Source of the DNA: an uncultured Opitutales bacterium
Lineage (GTDB): Bacteria > Verrucomicrobiota > Verrucomicrobiia > Opitutales > Intestinicryptomonadaceae
Assembly: GCA_900545715.1 (NCBI GenBank)
Contig: URAJ01000017.1
Coordinates: 1-47,600 of the forward strand
Direction: 5' to 3'
Length of the DNA: 47,600 nt
A model generated the notes under the pieces. It ran no database searches. It was not told the DNA's origin and worked only from the letters and a program-made list of their open reading frames with translations. A program made the translations under genes and the position numbers. This document shows positions 8,694 through 16,426 of the stretch, in pieces. The number at the start of each line of letters is the position of its first letter. The stretch's first letter is position 1.

Positions 8694-8721
8694 TTGACTT
8701 TTACGATGACGGTAATAAATA
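8694..8721 (+). promoter_or_regulatory. promoter-like element of the small-protein gene
   Basis: TTGACT at 8694-8699, 16-base spacer, TAAATA at 8716-8721. The implied transcript starts near 8728 and gives a leader of about 20 bases containing a GGAG ribosome site (8737-8740), 7 bases before the ATG at 8748. Confidence 0.4.
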
Positions 8722-8747
8722 AGGCTTTTTTATATTGGAGAATTGCA

Positions 8748-8891
8748 ATGAAAGAGAACGAAACTAAAAAAGAGAGCCGCGAATGCGGCAAGGGCGAAGT
8801 TATCCGCCGCGGGGCGAATATACAAAAATATGTGGATAATTACGACAGGATTTTCCGCAAGGGCGCGCATCGCTCAAGCAAGGGCAAATAG
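8748..8891 (+). CDS. small basic hydrophilic protein of unknown function (47 aa)
   Basis: Not recognised. The product is 47 residues, highly charged, Lys/Arg/Glu-rich, with one Cys (residue 13) and no hydrophobic segment, so it is probably cytoplasmic and perhaps nucleic-acid or ribosome associated. The ATG at 8748 is favoured over the upstream in-frame TTG and ATG because GGAG lies 7 bases before it and because the TTG belongs to a promoter-like box. A strong intrinsic terminator follows the stop codon by about 28 bases, so promoter, ribosome site, gene and terminator form a compact unit wedged between two glycan operons. That arrangement supports a real gene despite its size; function cannot be inferred. 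Confidence 0.7.
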   Translation: MKENETKKESRECGKGEVIRRGANIQKYVDNYDRIFRKGAHRSSKGK

Positions 8892-8919
8892 GGTTTTTTG
8901 CTCCTAAATGTGATTGGAG

Positions 8920-8959
8920 AATAGGGCGCAGAAGAGGTTTTCTGCGCCTATTATTTTTT
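8920..8959 (+). terminator. intrinsic terminator after the 47-aa gene
   Basis: Arms AATAGG(G)CGCAGAA (8920-8933) and TTCTGCGCCTATT (8940-8952) pair over 13 bp with one bulged G, loop of 6, followed by T6 at 8954-8959. It sits immediately after the end of the convergent minus-strand operon, but the T-run only suits the plus strand. Confidence 0.85.
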
Positions 8960-8960
8960 G

Positions 8961-9956
8961 TCAGAATCTTATTGGTCTCCAAATAATAAAGCGCGACATT
9001 CTTAGAATCCTAACTAACCCGCGCACGATTTCCCCAAGCCCTGCGATTGAATATATCTTTGACATTACACCTGCGCTCTCGTTTTGCGTGAGGGATTTTA
9101 GAAAGGTTCTTTTCTGGCTTTCATTTGCCCCAGCGAATCTTATATGCCGCGCGAGCCATTCCGCATATGAGATAAAGTAAGCCGCTCTATGCCAAAATTT
9201 TCCATTTGCGAGAATGCCTTTGAATAGAAGGTTGCGGTTTACAATTTCCGTTCTCAGTGGACCGTTTGAGGCATTGCGGGAATCTTGATTGGGGTGGATT
9301 CGGTAAAAATACAGGTTTTTGTCGGCGAGTATAACAGTTTTTCCGCCGCGGGAAGTGTCTATCATGACGGGGGTGTCCCCGATTTTCCCGTAGATATTGG
9401 GGCGGTTAAACTTGCGCAGATCCTCCGTGCGGTATATGGCTGAGGAGTATGAAGCTCTACCGTCGCAGAATATGTATGCGGCAAACTCTTCTTGATTGTT
9501 GAATACGAGTGCCTTCTTTTCGGTGTGATTAAATTGTGCCGGCGAATTGGGGAGCAGTTTTATACAAGTGTAGTCTGAGGCAAGTAGCGCGACATTCCCG
9601 AAAATGTTTATGGCTTCTATCGCGTACTCCAAGTAGTTCGGGTTGGCGATATCGTCGTCGTGCATAAACATTGTGTATTTGCGGGAAGCGCCGTCGAGAG
9701 CCGCGTGGAAGTTGGCGTCTGCGCCTATATTTTCTGTATGGCGCACATATTTTAGGTTTTCACCAAAAGATTTTTTTGCTGCTTCGACAACTTCGGGAGT
9801 GGCGTCTGAGCTTGCGTTGTCGTAAACCGACACGAGAAACCCGGCGGCTGTTTGCCCGGAAAGGCTTTCCAGAGCCTGTTTTAGAAGGGCGCACCTGTTA
9901 AAGGTGAGCACGCAAACTTCCACATCTTTTGCGGATATTTTTTCAGGAAGATTCAT
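8961..9956 (-). CDS. GT2 family glycosyltransferase
   Basis: Cytoplasmic GT-A fold transferase of 331 residues. The N-terminal domain shows the nucleotide-sugar binding pattern VEVCVLTFNRCALLKQALESL, then VYDNASSDATPE, and the metal-binding triple aspartate in MFMHDDDIANPNYLEYA (about residues 96-102). The C-terminal third is helical and basic and may contact the membrane near the end (IVRGLVRILRMSRFIIW). It is the last gene of the minus-strand rfb operon, 7 bases after the pyruvyl transferase stop. It should add one sugar of the repeat unit to the lipid-linked intermediate. Linkage and donor cannot be determined. Confidence 0.9.
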   Translation of the reverse strand: MNLPEKISAKDVEVCVLTFNRCALLKQALESLSGQTAAGFLVSVYDNASSDATPEVVEAAKKSFGENLKYVRHTENIGADANFHAALDGASRKYTMFMHDDDIANPNYLEYAIEAINIFGNVALLASDYTCIKLLPNSPAQFNHTEKKALVFNNQEEFAAYIFCDGRASYSSAIYRTEDLRKFNRPNIYGKIGDTPVMIDTSRGGKTVILADKNLYFYRIHPNQDSRNASNGPLRTEIVNRNLLFKGILANGKFWHRAAYFISYAEWLARHIRFAGANESQKRTFLKSLTQNESAGVMSKIYSIAGLGEIVRGLVRILRMSRFIIWRPIRF

Positions 9957-9963
9957 TCTACGG

Positions 9964-11211
9964 CTATGGAGTCTTTTTTATTCCGGGCAATTTTAGTCTT
10001 TTTTTGACGGAGTTGGAGGCTTTATTGATTATCCTGCGCAGGGACAGTTCAACCTTTCCGCACATTTTGACGTCGGTTAGCATATCGGCGTTCATACATT
10101 CCCCGCTTTTTAGCGCGATGCCGTGCGATTCTATAAAATTCTTGTAGTTCTCGAAAAGGGCGGGGTAGGCTGCGTTCATTGCGTCGATATCGCATGCCTC
10201 ATACGCTTTTTTTAGGTGGGAGGGAAATTCTGCGGGTGTTATTGGATTTTCGTAGTTGCGAAGGTCTGCGAGTGCATGGGGGATTTTTAGAAATTTGCAC
10301 ATTTCTGTTGCGCGGGAGTCCGCATTAGTGCAAAGCGCAGGCAATCCCGCGTTTATTGCGGCGATTGAACCGTGCAAGCGCGGGCCGAGCGCAAAGTTGA
10401 ACCGGCGCAAAAATGCCTTCCATTTTTCGGGATTCAAGAATATTCCCAAGTCGCCACGCAAGGCTCTTTTGTAGTCGCACTTGCGGTATCTTTGGGGAAT
10501 GATACCAAACACCGAAAGATTTATGATGTCTCTTTCCATGAGATCCTGCATTACCGCCGGAAGATTTTCTGCTGTCGAGGCGAGCGGGCTTGTGAGCACC
10601 GGTTTTATGTTTTTAAAATCGGGTTTTTTTACGACCCTATTCGGTCCGGTTTCAAAAAACGACGGGCAGCCTATTATCTGGGTGTTTCTAATCCCAAGCT
10701 TTTTGAGAACTTCCGAGGTAAATTCTCCGCGGATTCCGATATTTGGGCATAAGTCGGAAAGCTCTCCGAGAAATCTCACAAGCTGAGGATTTAGCATCTT
10801 ATGAAAATTGGGGTCAAAGCCGGAAAAAGAATTTGCCCCAAGCCCCGCAACTACGACGGGCTTTCCGCATTTTTTTAGCAGTGAGATTATGCCTTCGTAG
10901 GGCAGCTTCAAATTGTACGATTCTTCAATCCGTATTTGGTCCTGCAAAATTAGGAAGACGTGCGTGCACTCGCCTTTTACCTTTTCGGCATCGCGGTCGG
11001 CGTTTTTAAAATCGTATTCATATATATTTGGAATGTGCGATATCCCGGATAAATCTCCAAGCGTACTTTTTATTAAAGAATAAGTTATGTAAGAGTTTCC
11101 CGTATTGCCCGCCGCGTCGCGCAACAATTCGTCAGCGTCTGTGCATCGAATATTCCCGATGGACAGGTTGCTGTTGACAAAAAATGGCTTAAAGTTGCGG
11201 AGTGCCGGCAT
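9964..11211 (-). CDS. polysaccharide pyruvyl transferase family protein
   Basis: Protein of 415 residues with the signature C-terminal half of the PS_pyruv_trans family: FNFALGPRLHGSIAAINAGLPAL (around residues 270-292), where the R-x-HG motif binds the donor or substrate, preceded by GxGANSFS near residue 127 and an IGIRGEFTSEVLKKLG segment. Members transfer pyruvate from phosphoenolpyruvate to a sugar as a ketal, adding negative charge, although some act on other substrates. It lies between two GT2 genes in the rfb operon, so it probably decorates the repeat unit or an intermediate. The N-terminal 40 residues are less typical. Assignment to family is firm, substrate unknown. Confidence 0.87.
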   Translation of the reverse strand: MPALRNFKPFFVNSNLSIGNIRCTDADELLRDAAGNTGNSYITYSLIKSTLGDLSGISHIPNIYEYDFKNADRDAEKVKGECTHVFLILQDQIRIEESYNLKLPYEGIISLLKKCGKPVVVAGLGANSFSGFDPNFHKMLNPQLVRFLGELSDLCPNIGIRGEFTSEVLKKLGIRNTQIIGCPSFFETGPNRVVKKPDFKNIKPVLTSPLASTAENLPAVMQDLMERDIINLSVFGIIPQRYRKCDYKRALRGDLGIFLNPEKWKAFLRRFNFALGPRLHGSIAAINAGLPALCTNADSRATEMCKFLKIPHALADLRNYENPITPAEFPSHLKKAYEACDIDAMNAAYPALFENYKNFIESHGIALKSGECMNADMLTDVKMCGKVELSLRRIINKASNSVKKRLKLPGIKKTP

Positions 11212-11251
11212 TATCGTATGGGCTAAGCGCGTTTGGGAGAAAACGGCGCGC

Positions 11252-12382
11252 CTATAACGATAGTATCTTTCGCCTTCTCCATTTACGCTTTACTTCTTTG
11301 AAGGTTACGATAATCCAGAGGCGGCGCAACAATAAATATAACAATTCCCAAAAACCCACTTGTTTTGGAGAATTTGGGAATAGGACTGAGTTTGAGTATA
11401 TTTCCCTAAATTCGCGTATGCCAAAATTAAATTCGTCGGATATTGATTTTCGGGCGTTGTCGTCCTGCATAAGGTCGTGCATATGGGTGTATCCGTTGGC
11501 GGCGCACGATTTGTTTGGGGATTTCAGACAGTGGTGGGCTATTATGAATTCAAATATTTCCGGACGTTTTTCTTCGGCGTTGAGTTTTTCCGCGAAAGGG
11601 GATTCGGGGCAGATTGCCTTTATCAGCTTTACACTTCTTATGCGGTAGAAAATATCGTAATACTTCAACGCCTCAAAATAATACCTCCTCGCCGAGAGCG
11701 ATTCATTTTTTACGGCGGAAGTCTGCTTTCCGTGGATTCTGTAATTGACAATAAGCTCAGGAATCAGGTCGATTTTTGCCCCGCCTATAATCAGGTTTGC
11801 CCACAGAGACACGTCGAGCAGCATAATCATAGACTTGTCTATCTCCGCCTTCCTTAGGACGTCTGTTTTTGCTATGGAACACGGGTACGGGAGGAAGCTA
11901 ATGCTATCGAACAATAAGTGTAAAGAATCCTCCGGCGCTTTTCCAAATTCAAAGTGCGGACGGCGCAAAGACCATCTTGTCCCCAAGCTATTTCCTTTTG
12001 CGTCAACATATTCCATATCTCCAAAAGCGACGTCGGTTTCGGGGTGTTTTAGCATGTAGCCCACAAGTTTTTCGAGGCAGTCCGGGCGCATCAAATCGTC
12101 CGCGCAAAAAAGTTTTGCGAATTTTCCGGAAGCCGCCTTTAAAAATTCGAGAATCAGCATTCCGGAGCCCGCCCCCAGATTGGACGGCATATCTATGTGG
12201 ACAATGCGCGGGTCGTCGAACGAATGGGCAATGCGGCGGCAATCGTCGGTTGTCGCGTGGTTTAGAAGCACCAGTTCAAAGTCTTTAAAAGTCTGGGCGA
12301 GTATGGATTCTATGCATTGAGGCAGAAAATTTCTGTCGTTGTAATACGGCACAAACACCGATACTGTCGGAGGGTTTTTCAT
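11252..12382 (-). CDS. GT2 family glycosyltransferase
   Basis: GT-A glycosyltransferase of 376 residues. The start chosen is the ATG that opens MKNPPTVSVFVPYYNDRNFL; the alternative TTG adds only five residues. The fold is marked by LPQCIESILAQTFKDFELVLL, a divergent NHATTDD in place of the usual DxSTD, and the acidic metal motif in FCADDLMRPDCLEKLVGYM (about residue 93). It lies 29 bases after the ThDP enzyme gene and 40 before the pyruvyl transferase gene in the same operon. It would transfer one sugar, possibly the special CDP-linked sugar made by the genes just upstream, but the donor is not readable from sequence. Confidence 0.9.
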   Translation of the reverse strand: MKNPPTVSVFVPYYNDRNFLPQCIESILAQTFKDFELVLLNHATTDDCRRIAHSFDDPRIVHIDMPSNLGAGSGMLILEFLKAASGKFAKLFCADDLMRPDCLEKLVGYMLKHPETDVAFGDMEYVDAKGNSLGTRWSLRRPHFEFGKAPEDSLHLLFDSISFLPYPCSIAKTDVLRKAEIDKSMIMLLDVSLWANLIIGGAKIDLIPELIVNYRIHGKQTSAVKNESLSARRYYFEALKYYDIFYRIRSVKLIKAICPESPFAEKLNAEEKRPEIFEFIIAHHCLKSPNKSCAANGYTHMHDLMQDDNARKSISDEFNFGIREFREIYSNSVLFPNSPKQVGFWELLYLLLRRLWIIVTFKEVKRKWRRRKILSL

Positions 12383-12411
12383 ATGATGGTTATACAACGG
12401 ATTTGCCGCTG

Positions 12412-14187
12412 TTATTTTATCATGTTCGACTCAAATTCCTTTCTGTCGAGGAAAGGATACATGTCTTCGAGCGATGGAGACACTATTGTTCCGTCCGGCA
12501 GCTGTTTAGCCGACAGCTTTGGAGAGAACATATAGTCGTTTTGGCATACAATCTCGCATACATACGGACCGCGTTTTTTTAGAATGGTTCTAATTTTTTC
12601 TTCGAGGTTGTCTGCGTTTTCAATCCTTTCCGCATCTATGCCGAAAGCGTTCGCGACCTTGCAGAAGTCCGGAGTTTCCACGCCGCTTGCCGCATTGCAG
12701 CCGACATAATTTGCGTTGAAGAAGTTTTTGTGGGTTTGTTTTATGGAGGAGTATCCGTCGTTTCTTATGATAAAAATCCGAATCGGCAGGTTGTGGGTTT
12801 TTATGGTTTGCAGCTCCTGAATGTTCATCATTATGGAGCCGTCGCCCGTATAGCATATTATTTTTTTGTCTGGATTGGCGACGGCCGCGCCTATTGCCGC
12901 CGGCAAATCGTAGCCCATGGAGGCGTCGCCGGAATTTAGGAACATTCTCTGGCCTTTTTTTGTCACAGCGCATTGGCAAGTGCATATGCAGGGCGAGCCG
13001 TTTGCCACTACAAAAATATCTTCAGGATCTGCCACAGCCGTCAAAGTGTGTGTTAGATTATAGACATTTACCGGCACGCCTTTTTCCTGCCTGTATTCAG
13101 GGACGTTTTCAAAGGCGTATTTGGCGCGCAAATTTTTGGAGTAGTCGAGCCATTTTTTATCGGCTTTGAAGGCGCCGAGGCGCTCGGCGAGTGCCGGAAA
13201 GAAATCTTTAAGATCTGCGCAAATTGGCAGGTCGGGCTTTACGAGCGGCTTTTGGAGCTCGGCGGGATCGATATCTACCACTATTTTGTAGGCGCGTTTT
13301 GCAAAATTTTCCCAGTTGTAGCTAACTTGCCTTACATTGTTTCGCGTGCCAAGAAACAGCACGCAGTCTGAGTTTTGAAGTATAAAATTTGCCGCGCGCT
13401 GGCCGGCTGTCCCGATTCTTCCTACCGCGTTTTTATCGTCGGTGGGAAGGACATCGTATCCGTTGAAAGTTGTCGCGATTGGAATTTCCGACTTTTCCGA
13501 GAATTTTGCGAGGTTCTCAACTTGCCCCGCGAGCCGTATGCCATGCCCCGCGACGATAAGCGGGCGCTTTGCCGCGGCGAGGCGGCTTGCAACTTCTTCG
13601 ATTTTTAAGTCGTACACTGGCGGCGCCGGCGGCACGAATTCCCTTAGAGCCGACTCGTCTATCATTGCGGTTTGCACGTTCATCGGAACGTCGAGCCACA
13701 CGGGTCCGAATCTGCCGTGGGTCGCCTCGTAAATCGCCCTGTCTAGATGGTACTTTACGTCGAGGGGATCTTTTATCATTGCGGCGTACTTTGTCAGATG
13801 CTTTACGGATGTTATGATATCGACTTCCTGGTCGCCGAGCTGCCTCAGCGGGAGCTCTGGGCACGATGCGAGCGTCGTCACAAATTTTACCTGTCCTGAA
13901 ATATAAAGCACGGGAACGGAATCGGTCCATTGCCCGAATACGCCGTTTAGGCAGTTTAGGCCGCCGGGGCCTGTTGTGACGTTTACTACGGCGAGTTTCC
14001 CGCATGAGCGCGCATAGCCTTCCGCGGCAATGGCGCAAGCCTGCTCGTGGTGGTTAGATATGTACGGAATTCTCGTGCCGATTGCGTTGTTTAAATGCAT
14101 CGCTCCTCCTCCGGTAATTAGGAAGACGTCTTTTATGCCGTAGAAATCTCTCAACCTTTGGGCTATGTAGTCTGATGCTTTTATCAT
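12412..14187 (-). CDS. ThDP-dependent enzyme, acetolactate synthase-like, probable YerE-type sugar acyl transferase
   Basis: Three-domain ThDP enzyme of 591 residues. The N-terminal Pyr domain holds the catalytic glutamate in NHHEQACAIAAEGYAR (E48). The middle domain resembles the FAD or nucleotide domain of the acetolactate synthase family. The C-terminal PP domain has GDGSIMMNIQEL followed by IIRNDGY, the Mg-ThDP motif. I start at the ATG 4 bases after the SDR stop rather than the TTG five codons earlier. Within an rfbFGH operon and beside an SDR, the closest known logic is YerE of yersiniose A synthesis, which adds a two-carbon unit from pyruvate to C4 of CDP-3,6-dideoxy-4-keto-glucose. 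True acetolactate synthase is unlikely here because no regulatory subunit or branched-chain gene is nearby. Confidence 0.85.
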   Translation of the reverse strand: MIKASDYIAQRLRDFYGIKDVFLITGGGAMHLNNAIGTRIPYISNHHEQACAIAAEGYARSCGKLAVVNVTTGPGGLNCLNGVFGQWTDSVPVLYISGQVKFVTTLASCPELPLRQLGDQEVDIITSVKHLTKYAAMIKDPLDVKYHLDRAIYEATHGRFGPVWLDVPMNVQTAMIDESALREFVPPAPPVYDLKIEEVASRLAAAKRPLIVAGHGIRLAGQVENLAKFSEKSEIPIATTFNGYDVLPTDDKNAVGRIGTAGQRAANFILQNSDCVLFLGTRNNVRQVSYNWENFAKRAYKIVVDIDPAELQKPLVKPDLPICADLKDFFPALAERLGAFKADKKWLDYSKNLRAKYAFENVPEYRQEKGVPVNVYNLTHTLTAVADPEDIFVVANGSPCICTCQCAVTKKGQRMFLNSGDASMGYDLPAAIGAAVANPDKKIICYTGDGSIMMNIQELQTIKTHNLPIRIFIIRNDGYSSIKQTHKNFFNANYVGCNAASGVETPDFCKVANAFGIDAERIENADNLEEKIRTILKKRGPYVCEIVCQNDYMFSPKLSAKQLPDGTIVSPSLEDMYPFLDRKEFESNMIK

Positions 14188-14191
14188 AATT

Positions 14192-15073
14192 TTACTTGTC
14201 AAATTTTAGAAGGGATTGGTCTATTTTATCCGAGTTGTCGCGGTAATATTTTGCAAGTTTTTCCACCGCCGTTTCGAGCGGGGTGAATTTTATTTCCGGG
14301 AATTCCGAAAGAAGCCTTGAATTGTCTCCGTAATAGTCGGGCCCGTAGCCGTCTGCCGCAATTTTTACAGGCACTCCCCCAAACATTTCAGATACAAGGC
14401 GCGCTATGCCTGCGAGCTCCGCATAACCGTTGGGAACGGCGTTGTACATCTTATGTTTGCAGTCTCTCGACAGAACAGCGTCGATAATCGGGAATAGGTC
14501 GTCCACAAACAGGTAGCTGAAACGCCTGTTTTGGCGCAGGGTAATCGGAAACCCGAAAACCGCCTTGCATATCGCATTGGATATGAATCTGATTGAGTAG
14601 TCCTCGTATTTGCCGAATATGCCGAAAACTGCCAAGTCGACAAAATTTGGCAAATGCTCAATTTGTTTAGCAACGGCGTATTTGCAGAACCCGTGGTCGT
14701 CCTCCGGCATCCTTTTAAAAACGTCGGTCTCGCGCGCGGCGGAAATGTCTGCCGACTGCCCGTAAATTGCGCCCGAGCCAATGTTTACAAGCTTTCCGAA
14801 ACTTCCCCTGTTCCTTTCAAGGTTCTCAAACATTCTTAGGTTTGAGTAGAGAAGCGCGGTTGGGTCTTTCGCGTTTCGGTGGCAGGGCTTTACGGCGGCG
14901 TGGATTATGAAATCGAAGGAGTTTTTTTTGAAAAATTCGTCGGTGCTCCGAGTGTCGAGGAGGTCGAGCTCCGAGTGGGCGGGAGCTGAAATGTCGTACT
15001 TGCTTGCGAGAAAACTTTCCCGCAGATTGCGCCCTATAAAGCCGCTACCGCCTGTCAGGAGAATTTTTTTCAT
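14192..15073 (-). CDS. NAD(P)-dependent SDR epimerase/reductase, possible YerF-like or CDP-sugar reductase
   Basis: Extended-SDR protein of 293 residues with the Rossmann motif GGSGFIG at 8-14, NIGSGAIYG carrying the catalytic Ser/Thr region, and the YxxxK pair in KYAVAKQ near residues 132-138. The size is close to CDP-abequose synthase-type and YerF-type reductases. Its ATG overlaps the rfbH stop by four bases (ATGA), and it ends 4 bases before the ThDP enzyme start, so the three are tightly coupled. It could reduce the two-carbon side chain added by the ThDP enzyme, or reduce or epimerise the 4-keto sugar directly. Which of these holds cannot be settled by eye. Confidence 0.85.
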   Translation of the reverse strand: MKKILLTGGSGFIGRNLRESFLASKYDISAPAHSELDLLDTRSTDEFFKKNSFDFIIHAAVKPCHRNAKDPTALLYSNLRMFENLERNRGSFGKLVNIGSGAIYGQSADISAARETDVFKRMPEDDHGFCKYAVAKQIEHLPNFVDLAVFGIFGKYEDYSIRFISNAICKAVFGFPITLRQNRRFSYLFVDDLFPIIDAVLSRDCKHKMYNAVPNGYAELAGIARLVSEMFGGVPVKIAADGYGPDYYGDNSRLLSEFPEIKFTPLETAVEKLAKYYRDNSDKIDQSLLKFDK

Positions 15074-16425
15074 TTTGTGCGCGCCTCGATAAACGAGCGT
15101 ATTGCGCTCGCGCTTTTTGAGAGCTCGCGCTCGCCGAGCGCGGGGAAACAGCCTATCCAGAATGAGCTGTTCATTATGCGTTCTGTTCCCGGAAGTAGCG
15201 CGTAGTCGGCTTCGCCCAGTTCGCGCCCCTTTTTCAATTTTCCAGAGCCTATTCTTAACTCGGTGTCGGATTCCGTTATCATTGGCTGGCGCAAGATGTT
15301 GCCCGCAAACAGCTGGCGTGTGCCCACTCCATTGCTTTCAAGATGCTCAACCAGCTCGCGCTTTGTGAACGGGGCGTCGGGATTTACGGAAATCAGGAAG
15401 CCGAACCATGAGCATTTGCCGTCGAAATCTGGAATCGGCAGGGTAATGTATTTTTCGAGCCCCGAGAGCGCCTCGAACAGAAACTTTGCATTTAAAATTC
15501 TTTTTTCGACAAATTCGTCGAGCTTTTTCAGCTGTTGAAGGCCTATGGCGGCCTGCCAATCTGTAATTTTCAGATTGTAGCCTATGTGCGAGTACGTGTA
15601 TTTGTGGTCGTATCCATCGGGAAGGTTGCCGCGCTTTAGCTTGAAGCGGTTTTTGCAAGTGTCATCATGCCCCGGTTTGCACCAGCAGTCGCGGCCCCAG
15701 TCGCGGAATGAAAGCAGGATTTTGTGGAGAATGGGGTCGCTCGTGACGACAGCCCCGCCTTCTCCCATTGTGATGTGGTGGGCGGGATAGAAGCTGAAAG
15801 TGCCGATGTCCCCGATAGTTCCCGCATATTTGCCGTTGTGCATTGCCCCGAGCGCGTCGCAGGAATCCTCTATAAGCCACAAGTTGTTGCGGCTGCAAAT
15901 TTCGCGTATTGCGTCGATGTCGAACGGGCGCCCGAGCGTGTGGGCGATGAATATAGCGCGCGTCTTTTCGGACAGAGCCTCCTCAATTTTGTCGGTGCGG
16001 ATATTGTACGTGTGCGGGTCGCAATCTACAAAAACCGGCACGAGCCCGTTTTGGAATATCGGGTTTACCGTTGTCGGGAAGCCGCTCGCGACGGTGATTA
16101 CTTCGTCGCCTTTTTTTATGGCTCGTTTGCCGAGCTTTGGCGAAGTCAGCGCCGACATCGCCAACAAGTTTGCGCTCGAGCCGGAGTTGACGGATAGGGC
16201 GAACTTTGCGCCGAGCTTTTTGGCAAACGCCTCCTCAAAGGCGTCGTTGAATCTGCCCGCTGTAAGCCACATATCGAGCGATGCGTCTATCATTGCGGAT
16301 AGTTCGTCCGCGCCGATTTTCTTTCCCGACGGCGGAATGTAGTCGCGTTTTGGGGCGTCGGCGACAGCTGCGGCAAGATATTCAAGCGCGGCGGCTTTTA
16401 CTTTTTCCCTTAAATCTTCATGCAT
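15070..16425 (-). CDS. rfbH: CDP-6-deoxy-4-hexulose 3-dehydrase (E1, RfbH/DdhC/AscC type)
   Basis: PMP- and [2Fe-2S]-dependent dehydrase of 451 residues that removes the C3 hydroxyl of CDP-4-keto-6-deoxyglucose. In an aminotransferase-like fold the usual PLP lysine is replaced by histidine (SFYPAHHITMGEGGA, His216/217). The cluster cysteines match the E1 spacing exactly: C189 (EDSCDALGA), C247, C249 and C257 (RDCWCKPGHDDTCK), that is C-X57-C-X1-C-X7-C. The start is the ATG one base after the rfbG stop; the longer in-frame reading would overlap rfbG by 51 bases. E1 needs an NADH-dependent E3 reductase (DdhD/AscD type), which is not in this window. The product feeds the SDR and ThDP enzyme encoded next. 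Confidence 0.96.
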   Translation of the reverse strand: MHEDLREKVKAAALEYLAAAVADAPKRDYIPPSGKKIGADELSAMIDASLDMWLTAGRFNDAFEEAFAKKLGAKFALSVNSGSSANLLAMSALTSPKLGKRAIKKGDEVITVASGFPTTVNPIFQNGLVPVFVDCDPHTYNIRTDKIEEALSEKTRAIFIAHTLGRPFDIDAIREICSRNNLWLIEDSCDALGAMHNGKYAGTIGDIGTFSFYPAHHITMGEGGAVVTSDPILHKILLSFRDWGRDCWCKPGHDDTCKNRFKLKRGNLPDGYDHKYTYSHIGYNLKITDWQAAIGLQQLKKLDEFVEKRILNAKFLFEALSGLEKYITLPIPDFDGKCSWFGFLISVNPDAPFTKRELVEHLESNGVGTRQLFAGNILRQPMITESDTELRIGSGKLKKGRELGEADYALLPGTERIMNSSFWIGCFPALGERELSKSASAIRSFIEARTK

Positions 16426-16426
16426 A

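Noticed and set aside
13517..14038. Arg-rich 173-codon frame on the minus strand
   Set aside because: It overlaps the ThDP enzyme in another frame; the Arg richness reflects GC-rich codons of the real gene.
12412..14187. Biosynthetic acetolactate synthase (ilvB)
   Set aside because: No ilvN/ilvH-type small subunit or branched-chain gene is adjacent, and the gene is coupled to rfbFGH and an SDR.
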